Positions 1 through 6,100 of a DNA stretch of 8,564 bases are shown here, piece after piece; position 1 is the first letter of the stretch; every line of letters starts with the position of its first letter. The notes below the pieces were generated by a model. The model did no database searches. It saw only the letters and a list, made by a program, of their open reading frames with translations, and was not told the DNA's origin. The position numbers and the translations under genes are program-made. The stretch is taken from the NCBI GenBank assembly GCA_040758525.1, contig JBFLVQ010000419.1:1-8564 (forward strand), given 5' to 3'. The stretch comes from JBFLVQ01 sp040758525 (GTDB taxonomy: Bacteria; Acidobacteriota; Blastocatellia; Chloracidobacteriales; JADJPF01).

Positions 1-18
1 TAGACCCGGCTTTCAGAT

Positions 19-951
19 TTAGCGTAGCCAACCTGGTAATGCCCCAGCGCGTCTTGCCTCTTCACGCAATTCCTCATAGAGGATCGCCGTTTCTTGATAC
101 TGAAGCTGCAATTCCACAAGACGATCTTGCAGTGATATACCACGCTGTTGATTAGGATTGTCACGAATCACAACTACCCCGCCAGTCGTACGTGGTGCAC
201 CAATACCAATCGGCACGCCACCAATGATCACGCCTGGATAGACAGGGGGAGGATTGTAGATGGAGACATTGGGACTATTGGCAATACTACGGCGGTTCTC
301 ATCAATTTGGGATGAGAGTGCAACAATCTGCTCTTCTAGTACCCGCAGTTGGGTAAGTAAGGGGCGTGCGCGTCCACGCCAATACTCTTCTTTATTCTTT
401 TCTAACTCACGCCGCTGCGCCAGCAGTTCGGCCTGTTTGTCTGCTTCGCTGGGAACAAGTGTGGTGGTAGTAGCTTGATTACTGCTAGCACCATTAAGTG
501 ATAAGGCGCCTAATTGTGCAGCCGCGCGGGCGGCAGCCAGCCGTTCAGCTTCTCTAGACATCTCTTCACGACGTACACGATAGCGCTCAAAGTCGCTATT
601 GGTCAGCTTCTTATTAATCGCCCGGGAGCTGGCCACTAATGGGCTGTCATTATCTTGGGAAGGGTTATCGCTACGTTGGTCCAGTTTGGCAAGTTTGCCA
701 GCATCAGTAGCATTCTTAAGAAAAGTACCTACTTCCTGACCATTTGCCAGTTCTGTCGCATCAACATTTATCTTTTGCAACGAGATAGAGAAGCGATTTC
801 CCTCAGGCAGCGAAAAGATAGCAATGTTATTGACAATACGGTACTGGCTATTAACTTCTATACGGCGTCCGTCCTTAAGCACCAGCGTGTAGGCCTGCGC
901 CACCATCGGCATTAAAGCCAGGATGCAAACCAAAAGCAATGTGCGTTTCAT
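19..951 (-). CDS. Exported coiled-coil protein of unknown function, acidobacterial type
   Basis: The function is not recognised. The 310-residue product starts with a clear Sec signal peptide: basic MKR, a hydrophobic core at residues 4-17 and a probable cleavage after AQA at residue 20. The mature N-terminus (YTLVLKDGRRIEV, 21-33) reads as a short beta-rich domain of the 'LKDG' kind up to about residue 65. Charged, probably coiled-coil helices follow at 120-145, 168-222 and 272-303, separated by a low-complexity Ser/Thr stretch (151-167) and a Pro/Gly-rich loop (230-262). The chain ends in ARRAGALPGWLR, an ending I associate with acidobacterial envelope proteins. An in-frame ATG at 993 was rejected in favour of 951, because only the latter has a Shine-Dalgarno (AGGGGG, 5 bases upstream) and puts the signal peptide at the N-terminus. 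The protein is likely periplasmic or envelope-associated. It is transcribed away from hfq, so there is no operon link to that gene. Confidence 0.85.
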   Translation of the reverse strand: MKRTLLLVCILALMPMVAQAYTLVLKDGRRIEVNSQYRIVNNIAIFSLPEGNRFSISLQKINVDATELANGQEVGTFLKNATDAGKLAKLDQRSDNPSQDNDSPLVASSRAINKKLTNSDFERYRVRREEMSREAERLAAARAAAQLGALSLNGASSNQATTTTLVPSEADKQAELLAQRRELEKNKEEYWRGRARPLLTQLRVLEEQIVALSSQIDENRRSIANSPNVSIYNPPPVYPGVIIGGVPIGIGAPRTTGGVVVIRDNPNQQRGISLQDRLVELQLQYQETAILYEELREEARRAGALPGWLR

Positions 952-1012
952 ATCTACCCCCTGAAGGGAATCGTTTAATTCGGACCGGCACAAGAAACAA
1001 ACCTATTTCGCC

Positions 1013-1021
1013 ATTATAGCA
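1013..1021 (-). promoter_or_regulatory. Extended -10 promoter of the exported coiled-coil gene
   Basis: Read on the minus strand, this site is TGCTATAAT: a perfect TATAAT hexamer (1018 down to 1013) preceded by the TG dinucleotide of an extended -10 element. No good -35 hexamer lies 16-18 bases upstream, which is acceptable for extended -10 promoters. Transcription would begin near 1006, giving a leader of about 55 bases before the start codon at 951. Confidence 0.65.
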
Positions 1022-1064
1022 CGAAAGGGCAACCGCACCAGCCCATATGGAGATACTCGTCATT

Positions 1065-1112
1065 CTAATACTAAAGTTAGGTTGCCGCCAGCCTAATACT
1101 AGTTGCCTAACT
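1065..1112. repeat. Direct and inverted repeat cluster, possible operator
   Basis: CTAATACTA occurs twice (1065-1073 and 1093-1101), each copy followed by a GTTGCC (1081-1086 and 1102-1107). In addition AGTTAGG (1075-1081) is the exact inverted match of CCTAACT (1106-1112), and the shorter pair TTAGG/CCTAA (1077-1081 and 1092-1096) encloses 10 bases. The cluster lies between the divergent promoter regions of the exported-protein gene and hfq, a natural place for a regulator site. The repeats are seen directly; any protein binding is inference. Confidence 0.4.
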
Positions 1113-1120
1113 CCGGTCAT

Positions 1121-1126
1121 TATGAT
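1121..1126 (+). promoter_or_regulatory. Weak candidate -10 element for the hfq operon
   Basis: TATGAT matches the sigma-70 -10 consensus at five of six positions and is the best plus-strand candidate upstream of hfq. No convincing -35 hexamer lies 16-18 bases upstream: TTGCCT at 1103-1108 is only 12 bases away. If the site is used, the mRNA leader would be about 115 bases and would include the GC-rich stem region and the A-rich tract. Confidence 0.25.
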
Positions 1127-1163
1127 AGCTTTCGCTGAAGCTCCAGAGGGCAGATTGCGGCCG

Positions 1164-1205
1164 GCTTCTGCAACCGCGGCGGCGGCAGTGACTTTCTGAA
1201 GAAGC
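1164..1205 (+). promoter_or_regulatory. Potential stem-loop in the hfq leader
   Basis: GCTTCT (1164-1169) pairs exactly with AGAAGC (1200-1205). Inside this span a GC-rich stretch can form a second, overlapping hairpin in which CTGC (1168-1171) pairs with GCAG (1185-1188) and CCG with CGG. The two folds share bases and are partly exclusive. There is no U-tract of the kind expected at an intrinsic terminator; an A-rich stretch follows instead. The fold was judged by eye, not by energy calculation. Confidence 0.3.
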
Positions 1206-1229
1206 AAAAAAATAAAAAATTAAAAATAA
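1206..1229 (+). promoter_or_regulatory. A-rich leader tract before hfq, possible Hfq autoregulatory site
   Basis: These 24 bases contain 20 A and 4 T and no G or C, ending five bases before the GAGGGAG ribosome binding site (1234-1240) of hfq. It is established for E. coli Hfq that the distal face binds A-rich RNA of the A-R-N type and that Hfq represses its own mRNA. The distal-face residues (Tyr26, Gly30, Lys32) are present in this protein. Use of the tract for autoregulation is inference; it could simply be an unstructured, translation-enhancing leader. Confidence 0.35.
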
Positions 1230-1246
1230 CAGCGAGGGAGCAGGTA

Positions 1247-1567
1247 ATGGAAAAAGCGGTGCAAAACTTGCAGGATAACTTTTTGAATCAAGCGCGGCGC
1301 GAGCGCATGTTAGTAACCATCTATCTTTTAAGTGGGGTAAAACTGACTGGTAAAATCAAAGGTTTTGATAAGTATTCGGTAATTCTCGATTCGGGTAATC
1401 AAGAACAACTTATCTTTAAACATGCCATCTCTACGGTAGCTTTACCACGTGGTGTCAGTTCTAAGATCCAGATGGGCGATAGCGATGAAGTAGTAGCTAA
1501 GGAGAGTGCTGGTGGTACCAGCACACCAGTGCCGGGTAGTACACAAGGTGCCGGCGTTGCCAAATAA
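1247..1567 (+). CDS. hfq: RNA chaperone Hfq
   Basis: Hfq is a hexameric Sm-like RNA chaperone of the cytoplasm that binds small RNAs and mRNAs. The 106-residue product has the full Sm core at about residues 7-67: Gln9-Asp10 before the N-terminal helix, the rim arginine patch RRER at 17-20, the Sm1 segment with Tyr26, Gly30 and Lys32 of the distal face, FDKY at 40-43 (Tyr43 replacing the usual Phe42 of E. coli) and the Sm2 signature FKHAIST at 57-63, which holds the uridine-binding Lys-His pair. Residues 69-106 form a Ser/Gly/Ala/Pro-rich, probably disordered tail. The ATG at 1247 has a GAGGGAG ribosome binding site 6 bases upstream. The gene heads an operon; its TAA stop shares one base with the tmk start. 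The usual miaA and hflX neighbours are absent from the window. Confidence 0.97.
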   Translation: MEKAVQNLQDNFLNQARRERMLVTIYLLSGVKLTGKIKGFDKYSVILDSGNQEQLIFKHAISTVALPRGVSSKIQMGDSDEVVAKESAGGTSTPVPGSTQGAGVAK

Positions 1568-2208
1568 TGTCTGGTTTTTTTATTACTCTTGAGGGTATAG
1601 ACGGTTCTGGCAAGAGCACACAACTGTGTTTACTAAAAGATTGGCTCACTAAGCAGGGTCGCCAACTTTTAGTAACACGTGAGCCAGGTGGTACAAAGAT
1701 CGGTGATCAGATCAGGCAAATTTTGCTTGATGGCAGTAATTCTCGCTTGACTGCCATGGCTGAGCTATTGCTCTATGCGGCTGATCGCGCTCAACATGTG
1801 AGCGAAGAGATACGTCCAGCATTGGCGGCAGGTCAGCTTGTGCTCTGCGATCGTTATACTGATGCCACACTTGCTTACCAGGGTTATGGCCGGGGACTCT
1901 CACACACAATTATTAAAGAGTTGAATAGTATTGCTACAGGCCAACTTAGCCCCGACCTTACATTACTTTTTGATCTGGATGTAGAGATTGCACAAGCCCG
2001 TGTGGCAGCAGGTAGAGCTGCGGATCGACTTGATCGCGAAGAGTACGAATTTCATGAACGTGTGCGACACGGTTATCTGGAGATTGCACAAACTGAACCT
2101 AACCGCTTTATCATAGTTCCTGCCGCCGCCCCACCCGATATTGTATTTGACCACTTGCTTGCTGAGCTCTCACACCGGCAGATAAATTTCGTCTCGATCC
2201 CAACATAG
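1567..2208 (+). CDS. tmk: Thymidylate kinase
   Basis: The enzyme phosphorylates dTMP to dTDP with ATP, an essential cytoplasmic step of dTTP supply. The 213-residue length is normal for bacterial Tmk. Visible motifs are the P-loop GIDGSGKST (10-18), TREPGGT (37-43) in the dTMP-binding region, the DRY motif (95-97) followed by the YQGYGRG loop (104-110), and a LID region with basic residues (GRAADRLD, 149-156) followed by FHERVRHGY (162-170). A P-loop lacking the extra basic residue, combined with arginines in the LID, fits the bacterial type II arrangement. The ATG overlaps the hfq stop by one base (TAATG) and no Shine-Dalgarno is seen just upstream, so translation probably depends on reinitiation after hfq. 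In many bacteria tmk is followed by holB; here two unknown genes follow. Confidence 0.96.
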   Translation: MSGFFITLEGIDGSGKSTQLCLLKDWLTKQGRQLLVTREPGGTKIGDQIRQILLDGSNSRLTAMAELLLYAADRAQHVSEEIRPALAAGQLVLCDRYTDATLAYQGYGRGLSHTIIKELNSIATGQLSPDLTLLFDLDVEIAQARVAAGRAADRLDREEYEFHERVRHGYLEIAQTEPNRFIIVPAAAPPDIVFDHLLAELSHRQINFVSIPT

Positions 2209-2222
2209 CAAAAGGATCACTT

Positions 2223-2783
2223 ATGTCAGAGCAACTAGAAAAAGTTTTCACTTCGTTGGTTGGCGCAAGTTGGAAAAGATATAATGAGACACTACAGAAC
2301 ACCTACCTAGATGACATGTTGGTAGGGGCTGTGATCGCCTCAAATGTAGAATTGGGATATTCGCTCATTGATCTCAATTCGGATGGCGTTAATCATTACC
2401 TACGCTTTGAGCATCTACCAACTAAGCAACGTCTGATCTTTCAACTTACTAATCTTAGTGAAGATCTGGTTTCGGCAAAAGTATTAGGCCGGCATGCTCG
2501 TGTTGTTATTGGCTACGGTCAGATGGTGCAGAATGCCTCGGCAATCTGGCAAGCATTCAAGGCTGAGATCAAAAGTGGCTTTCTAGATACCGCAGAACCA
2601 GGCGTAATTACTTGTGATGCCGATATCGCAGCCGGTTATATCTATGTACAAGTTCCTTTGATCCTCGAACTAGATCAGTATTTCGCGGCTGGCTTTCAGG
2701 TCAACCATGCATTATTGCAGGAGCATATACATGCTACTGTACACTCATTGGCAAAATACTTGAATGGACGACTTAGTTCATAA
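2223..2783 (+). CDS. Conserved-looking hypothetical protein, third gene of the hfq-tmk operon
   Basis: I do not recognise this 186-residue protein. It has no signal peptide or membrane segment, so it is probably cytoplasmic. It looks alpha/beta: helical N-terminus (1-35), alternating strands at about 44-78 (including HYLRFEHLP, 58-66), a helix around 101-118, a strand pair at about 126-149 (ending in YIYVQVPLILEL) and a C-terminal amphipathic helix (161-185). A helix-strand-helix layout of this size is reminiscent of YbjN-like or secretion-chaperone-like folds, but this is a shape impression only. The start at 2223 has AAGGA 6 bases upstream and lies 14 bases after the tmk stop, so co-transcription is very likely. 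Base composition matches its neighbours. It may be a distant paralogue of the next gene. Confidence 0.85.
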   Translation: MSEQLEKVFTSLVGASWKRYNETLQNTYLDDMLVGAVIASNVELGYSLIDLNSDGVNHYLRFEHLPTKQRLIFQLTNLSEDLVSAKVLGRHARVVIGYGQMVQNASAIWQAFKAEIKSGFLDTAEPGVITCDADIAAGYIYVQVPLILELDQYFAAGFQVNHALLQEHIHATVHSLAKYLNGRLSS

Positions 2784-2794
2784 AGGGGTAGACG

Positions 2795-3325
2795 ATGCTT
2801 TCATTTCTATCAAAATTCAAACATAGCCAAGAGATGCGGGAGAGCAAGGATGAAATTCTCATTGGTGAACTAGTGCGTGCTATGACCCGTATGAACTGTC
2901 CTGCGATCGGTTTTCGTGCTGACACCGATTTGCAGTTGATCCGTTTCAAACCTATCAGCGATCCAGTATTACATTCAGTGATTATTACTGTTGATCGTAA
3001 GACCGGCGGAGGCGCAATACAGCAGGCAATTATTGGTAGTAAAGCAGTAGTTACTTTACAAGCAGAGATCAAGAACTATCTTGCTGATCCAGATGATCTG
3101 ATCAAGATGTATCGTACAGATCTACAAAATATCTTTAAATTTCCTATGCTTGGCGATGTGCGACTGGATCACCAACTCAATTCGATTCTCGCTACCAAGA
3201 AGGTATTTCTTGATATTGATGATTACATATTAAAAGGTAACGAGAGTGCGACGCGTCTGACACAGTTATTGACAACTACTATTAACGAATTACGTGAGAA
3301 GTTAGCGCCTTACAAAAAGGCTTAA
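2795..3325 (+). CDS. Hypothetical protein, last gene of the hfq-tmk operon
   Basis: The product (176 residues) is not recognised. It is soluble, with no signal peptide or transmembrane segment. A basic amphipathic N-terminus (MLSFLSKFKH) leads into a helix at 17-33, then strands with LIRFKPIS (48-55) and SVIITVDR (61-68), a Gly-rich turn (GGG, 71-73), a further strand (84-88), charged helices (89-115) and a Lys-rich C-terminal helix (150-176). The general plan and length, and the [IL]RF-x(2)-[IL] strand, resemble the preceding protein, suggesting but not proving an old duplication. AAAGGGG sits 6 bases before the ATG, and the gap to the upstream stop is 11 bases, so this gene is in the same operon. 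It converges on the large kinase gene, whose stop lies 31 bases beyond. GCCTT/AAGGC near its 3' end is a weak hairpin without a U-tract, so no terminator is called. Confidence 0.85.
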   Translation: MLSFLSKFKHSQEMRESKDEILIGELVRAMTRMNCPAIGFRADTDLQLIRFKPISDPVLHSVIITVDRKTGGGAIQQAIIGSKAVVTLQAEIKNYLADPDDLIKMYRTDLQNIFKFPMLGDVRLDHQLNSILATKKVFLDIDDYILKGNESATRLTQLLTTTINELREKLAPYKKA

Positions 3326-3356
3326 CGCAAACGGGCTAATTTAGGGATGCTCTTAC

Positions 3357-5975
3357 TTAATTGCCACGTGCGGCAATAAAGGTAGAAGCATTCTTATCAT
3401 CGCTTACCCATTCCAAGATACCGATTGTAAGTAATCCACAGACGGTCTTAAGTGTGTCAGCTTCTGGCAATCCACTTAGTACCAATATCTCTTCAATCGA
3501 CATTACGGCATCAATACGTGAGAGGATAAAAGCCTCTTTGGAATCAAGATTGACTCTTTGATAGAGGCGGGCAGGATCGGTAGTAGTAGCTAATTTACGA
3601 GTAAAGTCACCCAACCATCTCCGCACTAGATCGATATTCTCAAGTTGGCGCAAACCCTCAAAGATCACATCAGCAGTAGAGAGTCCTAGCTTAATCAGGC
3701 TGGCTGGCAATTGTCCACGTCGTATCTCGTAACGGCCAGCAGTCCAGGGAAGCAGAGAATAGACGATCTTGCGAACCTGTGTGCCCACAAGCGGTGTAAA
3801 GCCGGCCTGAATACGCTCATTAGTGAGAGAACTCTCGGCAAACTCTATCGTGCCTTCAGCAAAATAGAGCGTTTTAGTGACATTGCCACTCACACAAGTA
3901 AGCATTCCACTAAGGCGTTCTCGGTAGAAGCGCCGTAATAAAAAGAGCAATGGTAGCTGGCGTAGCTGTCCTGTCTCATCGGGCTTACTATCAAGACAAC
4001 AGCCATCGGCTGCAACTGGCACTGCGTCTTGAAAATCGATCGTGGGAAGTTCATTCCAGGCAGGAAAACGTGTGTCACTAGAGACCGGCAATGTACTAAC
4101 TTCACTGACCACTTTTTCTCTGCTAAGTGGTGATAGCTCTGCTAAACGCTGCTTTAATTCACTAGCACTGGCCAATCTTTTAGTAATATCTGATGCCAAC
4201 ATATCGTTAAGTATGGCAGTAAACTCGTGGCTCATTTGTGCGCGTGACTCCCATTCCATACGTAACGTCTTACTATTAAAGAGTTGAGTTGGATAGACCC
4301 CGGTAATCAAACGCAATACTGTTGCAGCCGCGGCATAGATATCGCTTTGTGGGGCTGGATAACCAAGCAGTTGCTCAGGTGCAGCATAACCTGGCGAACC
4401 GATCACAGTATGGCTAAGCGCAGGGTTTTTTACCACCTTACAGACGGCGCCAAAATCTATTAACAATAGACGTCCATTGGCATGACGCATAAGATTTTGC
4501 GGTTTAATATCGCGATGAATAATGGCAGGTGTTTGAGTATGTAAATATTCGAGAATATCAGCAAGCTCAGTCAATACTGCACGCGCTTCTTCTTCATCAA
4601 AGACACGCTGACGACGATCAATCTCTTCAGAGAGGGTATGGCCAGGGACAAAATCCTGTACCAGATAAGAGTAGTCACCCTCTGTGAAATAGGCATAGAG
4701 TTTAGGAATACCAGGATGCTGAAGGTTCAAAAGTACTTGTGCCTCACGTCGGAAGAGTCTTTCGGCAGTGTCATCATGGCTGACTTCAGCCTCATTATCA
4801 AACTGCTCGCTACGCAATTCCTTGAGTACACGTGTCTCATTGAAGCAGTCACGGTCGCCAACTAGATAAGTAGTACCAAAACCACCCCGGCCAACCAATT
4901 GACGCACTTCATAACGGTGGCGTACAAGCACACCAATTAATAGCGATTGGCAGGTAAGACAATGGCCATCCTCGCCAGCTTGAGAGCGTGTACAATGTAC
5001 ATTGGAACAGACTGCACCAAGTATATTGTTGGTAGGGGCATCTTCCAGATAACCGGTGACACGCTGCAACTCTTCAGAAAAGATCTTAGCTGAAGCAGGA
5101 CGCTCAGTAGGATTCTTGGCAAGGGCAGAAAGAATTACCGATTCGAGTGCAGTAGATAGCTCTGGACGCAGTTCACAAAGACTAGGTGGTGGATCATTCA
5201 GATGCTTGTAGGCAATTGCCAGTGGAGTTTTACCATTGAAGGGAAATTGGCCCGTCAACATCTCAAAGGCGATCACTGCTAGGCTATAGATGTCTGTAGT
5301 CATGCTCACAGGATCAGAGAGGCACTGTTCTGGAGACATATATTGGGGCGTGCCCATTATCAGCTCGCCAGTCACTCCATCATTATCACCACGTGAGAGA
5401 CGGGCAATACCAAAATCGAGCACCTTGACTACTTCACCACCATCTTTTTGCTGTAGGAATATATTGTCTGGTTTCAGATCCAAATGGATCACACCACACT
5501 TATGTGCTGCTTCTACAGCTTCACAAGCCTGCGCCAGTAGATGCACCGTCTCCTTAACTGAGAATGGCGCTTCGGCATTTAGTCGCGCACGTAGTGTACG
5601 GCCTTCTAAATACTCCATTACTAAATAGAAAACACCTTCAGCAACACCAAAATCGAGTACTGCAGTGGCGTGTGGATGTTGTATACGGCCGGCGGCGCGA
5701 GCTTCACGTTGGAAGCGTTCAATCGCTTTACTGTCGGCATGGTGATCGCCTCGTAGCATCTTGATCGCTACCGTGCGCTCCATAAAAATATGCGTAGCGC
5801 GGTAGACCACTCCCATGCCACCTTGCCCAAGCTTAGTTTCAATAAGATACTTACCGTCAAGAAGAGTTCCGATTAACGCATCCGTCGGTTTTTCTGCTAC
5901 CTTGCCAGATAGTGGCGCTGTTTCGACCGCCTCTTGATCAAGACGGTTCTCTGAGGGCTGCTTCGCCTCAGTCAT
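3357..5975 (-). CDS. Dual-domain Ser/Thr protein kinase with 4-Cys motif and PATAN/DUF4388-like C-terminus
   Basis: This 872-residue signalling protein contains two complete eukaryotic-like kinase domains. Kinase 1 (about 43-310) has LGQGGMGVVY (49-58), Lys72, Glu91, the catalytic loop HLDLKPDN (164-171), DFG (187-189) and SPE (214-216); its loop lacks the Arg of HRD. Cys323, Cys328, Cys339 and Cys342 then form a Zn-ribbon-like motif directly before kinase 2 (about 355-615), which has GRGGFGTTY (362-370), Lys385, Glu411, HRDIKPQN (487-494), DFG (507-509) and APE (532-534). The four cysteines followed by the GGFG loop match the plan of cyanobacterial 4-Cys kinases. Residues 675-775 look like DUF4388/PATAN (SGML...TLYFAEGTIEFAES), and 810-857 like a small helical or winged-helix tail. 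No transmembrane helix is seen, so it is cytoplasmic. The ATG at 5975, with GGGAGG upstream, was preferred to a GTG at 6050 without a ribosome binding site. Substrates are unknown. Confidence 0.93.
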   Translation of the reverse strand: MTEAKQPSENRLDQEAVETAPLSGKVAEKPTDALIGTLLDGKYLIETKLGQGGMGVVYRATHIFMERTVAIKMLRGDHHADSKAIERFQREARAAGRIQHPHATAVLDFGVAEGVFYLVMEYLEGRTLRARLNAEAPFSVKETVHLLAQACEAVEAAHKCGVIHLDLKPDNIFLQQKDGGEVVKVLDFGIARLSRGDNDGVTGELIMGTPQYMSPEQCLSDPVSMTTDIYSLAVIAFEMLTGQFPFNGKTPLAIAYKHLNDPPPSLCELRPELSTALESVILSALAKNPTERPASAKIFSEELQRVTGYLEDAPTNNILGAVCSNVHCTRSQAGEDGHCLTCQSLLIGVLVRHRYEVRQLVGRGGFGTTYLVGDRDCFNETRVLKELRSEQFDNEAEVSHDDTAERLFRREAQVLLNLQHPGIPKLYAYFTEGDYSYLVQDFVPGHTLSEEIDRRQRVFDEEEARAVLTELADILEYLHTQTPAIIHRDIKPQNLMRHANGRLLLIDFGAVCKVVKNPALSHTVIGSPGYAAPEQLLGYPAPQSDIYAAAATVLRLITGVYPTQLFNSKTLRMEWESRAQMSHEFTAILNDMLASDITKRLASASELKQRLAELSPLSREKVVSEVSTLPVSSDTRFPAWNELPTIDFQDAVPVAADGCCLDSKPDETGQLRQLPLLFLLRRFYRERLSGMLTCVSGNVTKTLYFAEGTIEFAESSLTNERIQAGFTPLVGTQVRKIVYSLLPWTAGRYEIRRGQLPASLIKLGLSTADVIFEGLRQLENIDLVRRWLGDFTRKLATTTDPARLYQRVNLDSKEAFILSRIDAVMSIEEILVLSGLPEADTLKTVCGLLTIGILEWVSDDKNASTFIAARGN

Positions 5976-5978
5976 AAG

Positions 5979-5985
5979 TCCTCCC
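5979..5985 (-). promoter_or_regulatory. Ribosome binding site that fixes the kinase start
   Basis: On the minus strand GGGAGGA lies 3 bases before the ATG at 5975. The alternative in-frame GTG at 6050 is preceded by a pyrimidine-rich stretch, which cannot act as a Shine-Dalgarno. The longer reading would add 25 residues with no domain content. Confidence 0.75.
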
Positions 5986-6033
5986 ACTAGTCTCCCAATA
6001 GCCCCGGAATTAGGCGAACCTTGAATTTCTCCG

Positions 6034-6048
6034 GTCTTACAATAAGAC
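6034..6048. repeat. Perfect palindrome GTCTTA-CAA-TAAGAC in the kinase leader
   Basis: Two six-base arms separated by three bases form an exact inverted repeat about 60 bases upstream of the kinase start codon, between it and the candidate promoter at 6095-6100. It could be an operator half-site pair or a small hairpin in the leader RNA. The symmetry is seen directly; the role is inference. Confidence 0.45.
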
Positions 6049-6094
6049 ACTAAAGGAGGGGAGGCTTACCGCCGGAAAAGGTATGATTCGCGTA

Positions 6095-6100
6095 ATTATC
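6095..6100 (-). promoter_or_regulatory. Candidate -10 element for the kinase gene
   Basis: GATAAT on the minus strand matches five of six positions of the -10 consensus. The upstream hexamer at 18-base spacing is GGAACA, which matches TTGACA at only three positions. Transcription would begin near 6088, giving a leader of about 110 bases that contains the palindrome at 6034-6048. Confidence 0.3.

Noticed and set aside
1..18. Possible end of another gene at the left edge
   Set aside because: Eighteen bases do not allow any frame to be judged.
875..1207. 110-residue minus-strand frame across the hfq upstream region
   Set aside because: It overlaps the signal-peptide end of the exported-protein gene in another frame, runs through its promoter, and its composition does not look like a real protein.
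3307..3321. GCCTT/AAGGC hairpin at the end of the hfq operon as a terminator
   Set aside because: The stem is only five base pairs, largely inside coding sequence, and no U-tract follows on either strand.
5976..6050. Longer kinase N-terminus from a GTG at 6050
   Set aside because: There is no Shine-Dalgarno at 6050, while a strong GGGAGG precedes the ATG at 5975; the extra 25 residues contain no domain.
6051..6099. AAAGGAGGGGAGG purine run as a Shine-Dalgarno for a plus-strand gene
   Set aside because: No start codon lies within the working distance; the next ATG (6082) is too far away and opens a frame of only six codons.
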